Below, piece by piece: positions 6,142 through 7,162 of a stretch of 7,162 nucleotides of DNA. This DNA comes from Nitrososphaerota archaeon (lineage in GTDB: Archaea > Thermoproteota > Bathyarchaeia > Bathyarchaeales > Bathycorpusculaceae): NCBI GenBank assembly GCA_031260365.1, contig JAIRJY010000185.1:1-7162 (forward strand). The letters are read 5' to 3'. The notes under the pieces are model-generated. The model saw only the letters and a list, made by a program, of their open reading frames with translations, ran no database searches and was not told the DNA's origin. Both the position numbers and the translations under genes were made by a program. How positions within the stretch are numbered: position 1 is the stretch's first letter; the number at the start of each line of letters is the position of its first letter.

Positions 6142-6525
6142 CTACCTCTGTTGTTCTGGGTGTTTTAGATCTTTGTTTTTTAGGATAAAAACCATTATTG
6201 CTAAAATTAGTGTAATACTGCTTAACGAAGTTGTAATTGCTGTAATTTTCAGTCCTATTGGTGAGAGTCCAAGAAATAGTCCTGTAATGCCTACTATTCC
6301 AAAGCTCAAAGCAACGCTTAAAACGGCTTCTTCTATGAGGTCTACTTTATTTTTTTTTCTGAACAGTATGTTAACTAAACAATTGCCTGGGATAATAAAC
6401 AAAAAGATAACACTAAATGCGTAGCGTAGTAAAACAAACATTGACTCGTTTGGTATGAGGTAAACCGAAAGAAGCGTTAGTACTGTGAATATTATGATTA
6501 TTTCTAGCCAACGAAGAGGTTTCAT
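6142..6525 (-). CDS. DUF1616-type small membrane protein
   Basis: The product has about 127 residues and is almost entirely hydrophobic, with four likely membrane segments (about residues 9-27, 32-57, 68-90 and 94-117, counted from a GTG at 6531). The segment LRYAFSVIFLFIIPGNCLV followed by LFRKK and then IEEAVLSVALSFGIVGITGL fits the DUF1616 pattern (LRxxLGLxFxLFxPGYxL ... ERxALSxGLSLA). The family is common in archaea and has no established biochemical role; it is sometimes found as part of larger cell-surface proteins. I place the start at ATG 6525; GTG 6531 in the same frame is possible. No strong ribosome site is seen. It follows the mtrH homologue on the same strand after a 57-63 bp gap that holds its own T-rich tract and TATA candidate, so it may be a separate unit. 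It converges with cbiZ, 22 bp away. Confidence 0.75.
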   Translation of the reverse strand: MKPLRWLEIIIIFTVLTLLSVYLIPNESMFVLLRYAFSVIFLFIIPGNCLVNILFRKKNKVDLIEEAVLSVALSFGIVGITGLFLGLSPIGLKITAITTSLSSITLILAIMVFILKNKDLKHPEQQR

Positions 6526-6560
6526 GGTCACTTTAATACACTTACTTAAATAAAAATAAA

Positions 6561-6580
6561 CTTATAAAAAAAATAAAAGA
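6561..6580 (-). promoter_or_regulatory. T-rich terminator of the mtrH homologue overlapping a TATA candidate for the DUF1616 gene
   Basis: On the - strand, just after the mtrH-like stop, comes CTTTTATTTTTTTTATAAG. The run of eight T (6566-6573) suits archaeal termination, and the overlapping TTTTATAAG (6561-6569) is a plausible TATA box about 36 bases before ATG 6525. Terminator and promoter would share the same AT tract. Confidence 0.4.
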
Positions 6581-6587
6581 AGAGGTT

Positions 6588-7162
6588 TTAGGCAAACATC
6601 TTGAATATTGGATGTGACTCAACGTCTACTGGTTGCGTTTCAAAGTCTGCAGCGGCAGACGCAATATATGTATCAACAACTGCAACTGCTGGGAAAACCC
6701 ATTCAGCTTGTTCAGCTGGACCAAACATTAGCCAGTTAGCGCCCATGGTTTGTAAGATTGCGTTAGTTGCTGTAACTGTGCCTTTTCGGTATTCTTTTGC
6801 AATGTTAGCTTTTACCCAACCCATGGTTGTAACAACATTACCACTACCTGTACCTACAGGATGACCATATTTCTCTTTCATCATTGGGAAAGCTACAACT
6901 GAGCTTCCCATGTCTGGTTGGAAAGATGGCATGGATGTGTCGACAAGGGGTTTTGTAATTCCGCCTTTTGCTGCAAGTGCTAAAGCTTCGTCAGCAACAT
7001 TCATTCTGCCTGCTAGTGATGTGTCGTGTGGATCGTCTGCTAGAACAATTGACATTGTAATGCCACTTTCTTTCAAGTTTGCTAACTCAGCGTCAGTTAC
7101 TCCTTTGTAAACTGAATTATAGAAACATCTTTCTTGTAGACCAATTTTCTTTGCAATAGTTG
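6588..7162 (-). CDS. mtrH: MtrH-like tetrahydromethanopterin:corrinoid methyltransferase subunit, 3' part
   Basis: MtrH transfers the methyl group between methyl-tetrahydromethanopterin and a corrinoid bound to a partner such as MtrA, at the cytosolic side. The frame is open to the window edge, so about 190 C-terminal residues of an expected 310-330 are seen and the start lies outside; the TTG at 7074-7076 is internal, since family sequence (RCFYNSV, then TDAELANLKESGI) continues upstream of it. Further matches are IVLADDPHD (usual form LAFNPxD), ITKPLVDTSMP, a YGHPVGTGSGNVVTTMGWV segment (usual VGCGxHNxVS/TxWxW), and GANWLMFGPAEQAEWVFPAV with VDTYIA, near-diagnostic of the MtrH C-terminus. 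In methanogens mtrH ends the mtr operon; here a DUF1616 gene follows. Whether other mtr genes precede it cannot be seen. Stand-alone MtrH homologues working with other corrinoid proteins in methylotrophic archaea are the alternative. The nearby corrinoid salvage gene fits either case. Confidence 0.88.
   Translation of the reverse strand, partial: TIAKKIGLQERCFYNSVYKGVTDAELANLKESGITMSIVLADDPHDTSLAGRMNVADEALALAAKGGITKPLVDTSMPSFQPDMGSSVVAFPMMKEKYGHPVGTGSGNVVTTMGWVKANIAKEYRKGTVTATNAILQTMGANWLMFGPAEQAEWVFPAVAVVDTYIASAAADFETQPVDVESHPIFKMFA

Noticed and set aside
6113..6424. Possible + strand 103-residue hydrophobic protein after cbiZ
   Set aside because: It is antisense to the DUF1616 gene over nearly its whole length, and the - strand frame has the recognisable family pattern. 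Hydrophobicity on the other strand is a complement effect.
6588..7076. Complete 162-residue gene starting at TTG 7076
   Set aside because: Conserved MtrH sequence continues in frame upstream to the window edge, so this TTG is internal and the gene is partial rather than short.

Overview
The window looks like AT-rich archaeal chromosome. Archaeal signs are an MtrH-type tetrahydromethanopterin (H4MPT) methyltransferase, an archaeal-style adenosylcobinamide amidohydrolase (CbiZ), a glutaminase-free asparagine-synthetase-like protein with a C-terminal zinc ribbon, a DUF1616 membrane protein, purine-rich GGAG-type ribosome binding sites and several TTG/GTG starts. A Bathyarchaeia-like lineage is my best guess, since these combine H4MPT/corrinoid methyl transfer with this kind of gene mix. 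A methanogen cannot be excluded, and I have no marker gene that settles it.

Region 1 (1-2525, + strand) is the distal part of a tightly packed histidine operon: hisB (3' part) - hisH - hisA - hisF - hisI, with stop/start overlaps or gaps of a few bases. Its striking feature is hisH. The gene keeps its beginning, its end and its place in the operon, but has lost about 110-125 central residues, including the catalytic cysteine. Its triad glutamate is replaced by lysine, and its last codons lie in a different frame. The partner HisF appears intact, including the residues that line its ammonia entrance, so the IGP synthase step probably runs on free ammonia or on a HisH encoded elsewhere.

Region 2 (2591-4864, - strand) holds two genes transcribed toward the his operon. 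One is an asparagine-synthetase-like PP-loop ATPase that has no glutaminase domain and ends in a zinc ribbon. The other, 237 bp downstream, is an HtpX-like M48 membrane metalloprotease with a textbook EF-hand calcium-binding loop inserted before its C-terminal motif.

Region 3 (5007-7162) holds a + strand corrinoid-salvage gene, CbiZ fused to what looks like a decayed CobZ/PgpA-type phosphatase domain. It converges with a - strand pair: a DUF1616 membrane protein and, upstream of it, the 3' part of an mtrH homologue running off the window edge. Corrinoid salvage beside a corrinoid:H4MPT methyltransferase is a sensible functional pairing.

Two themes emerge. One is nitrogen: neither amination-type enzyme seen here has a working glutaminase. 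The other is cobamide-dependent one-carbon transfer. I see no tRNA, rRNA, CRISPR array or insertion sequence. No stretch of 300 bases or more lacks a gene; the longest gap is 3638-3874.
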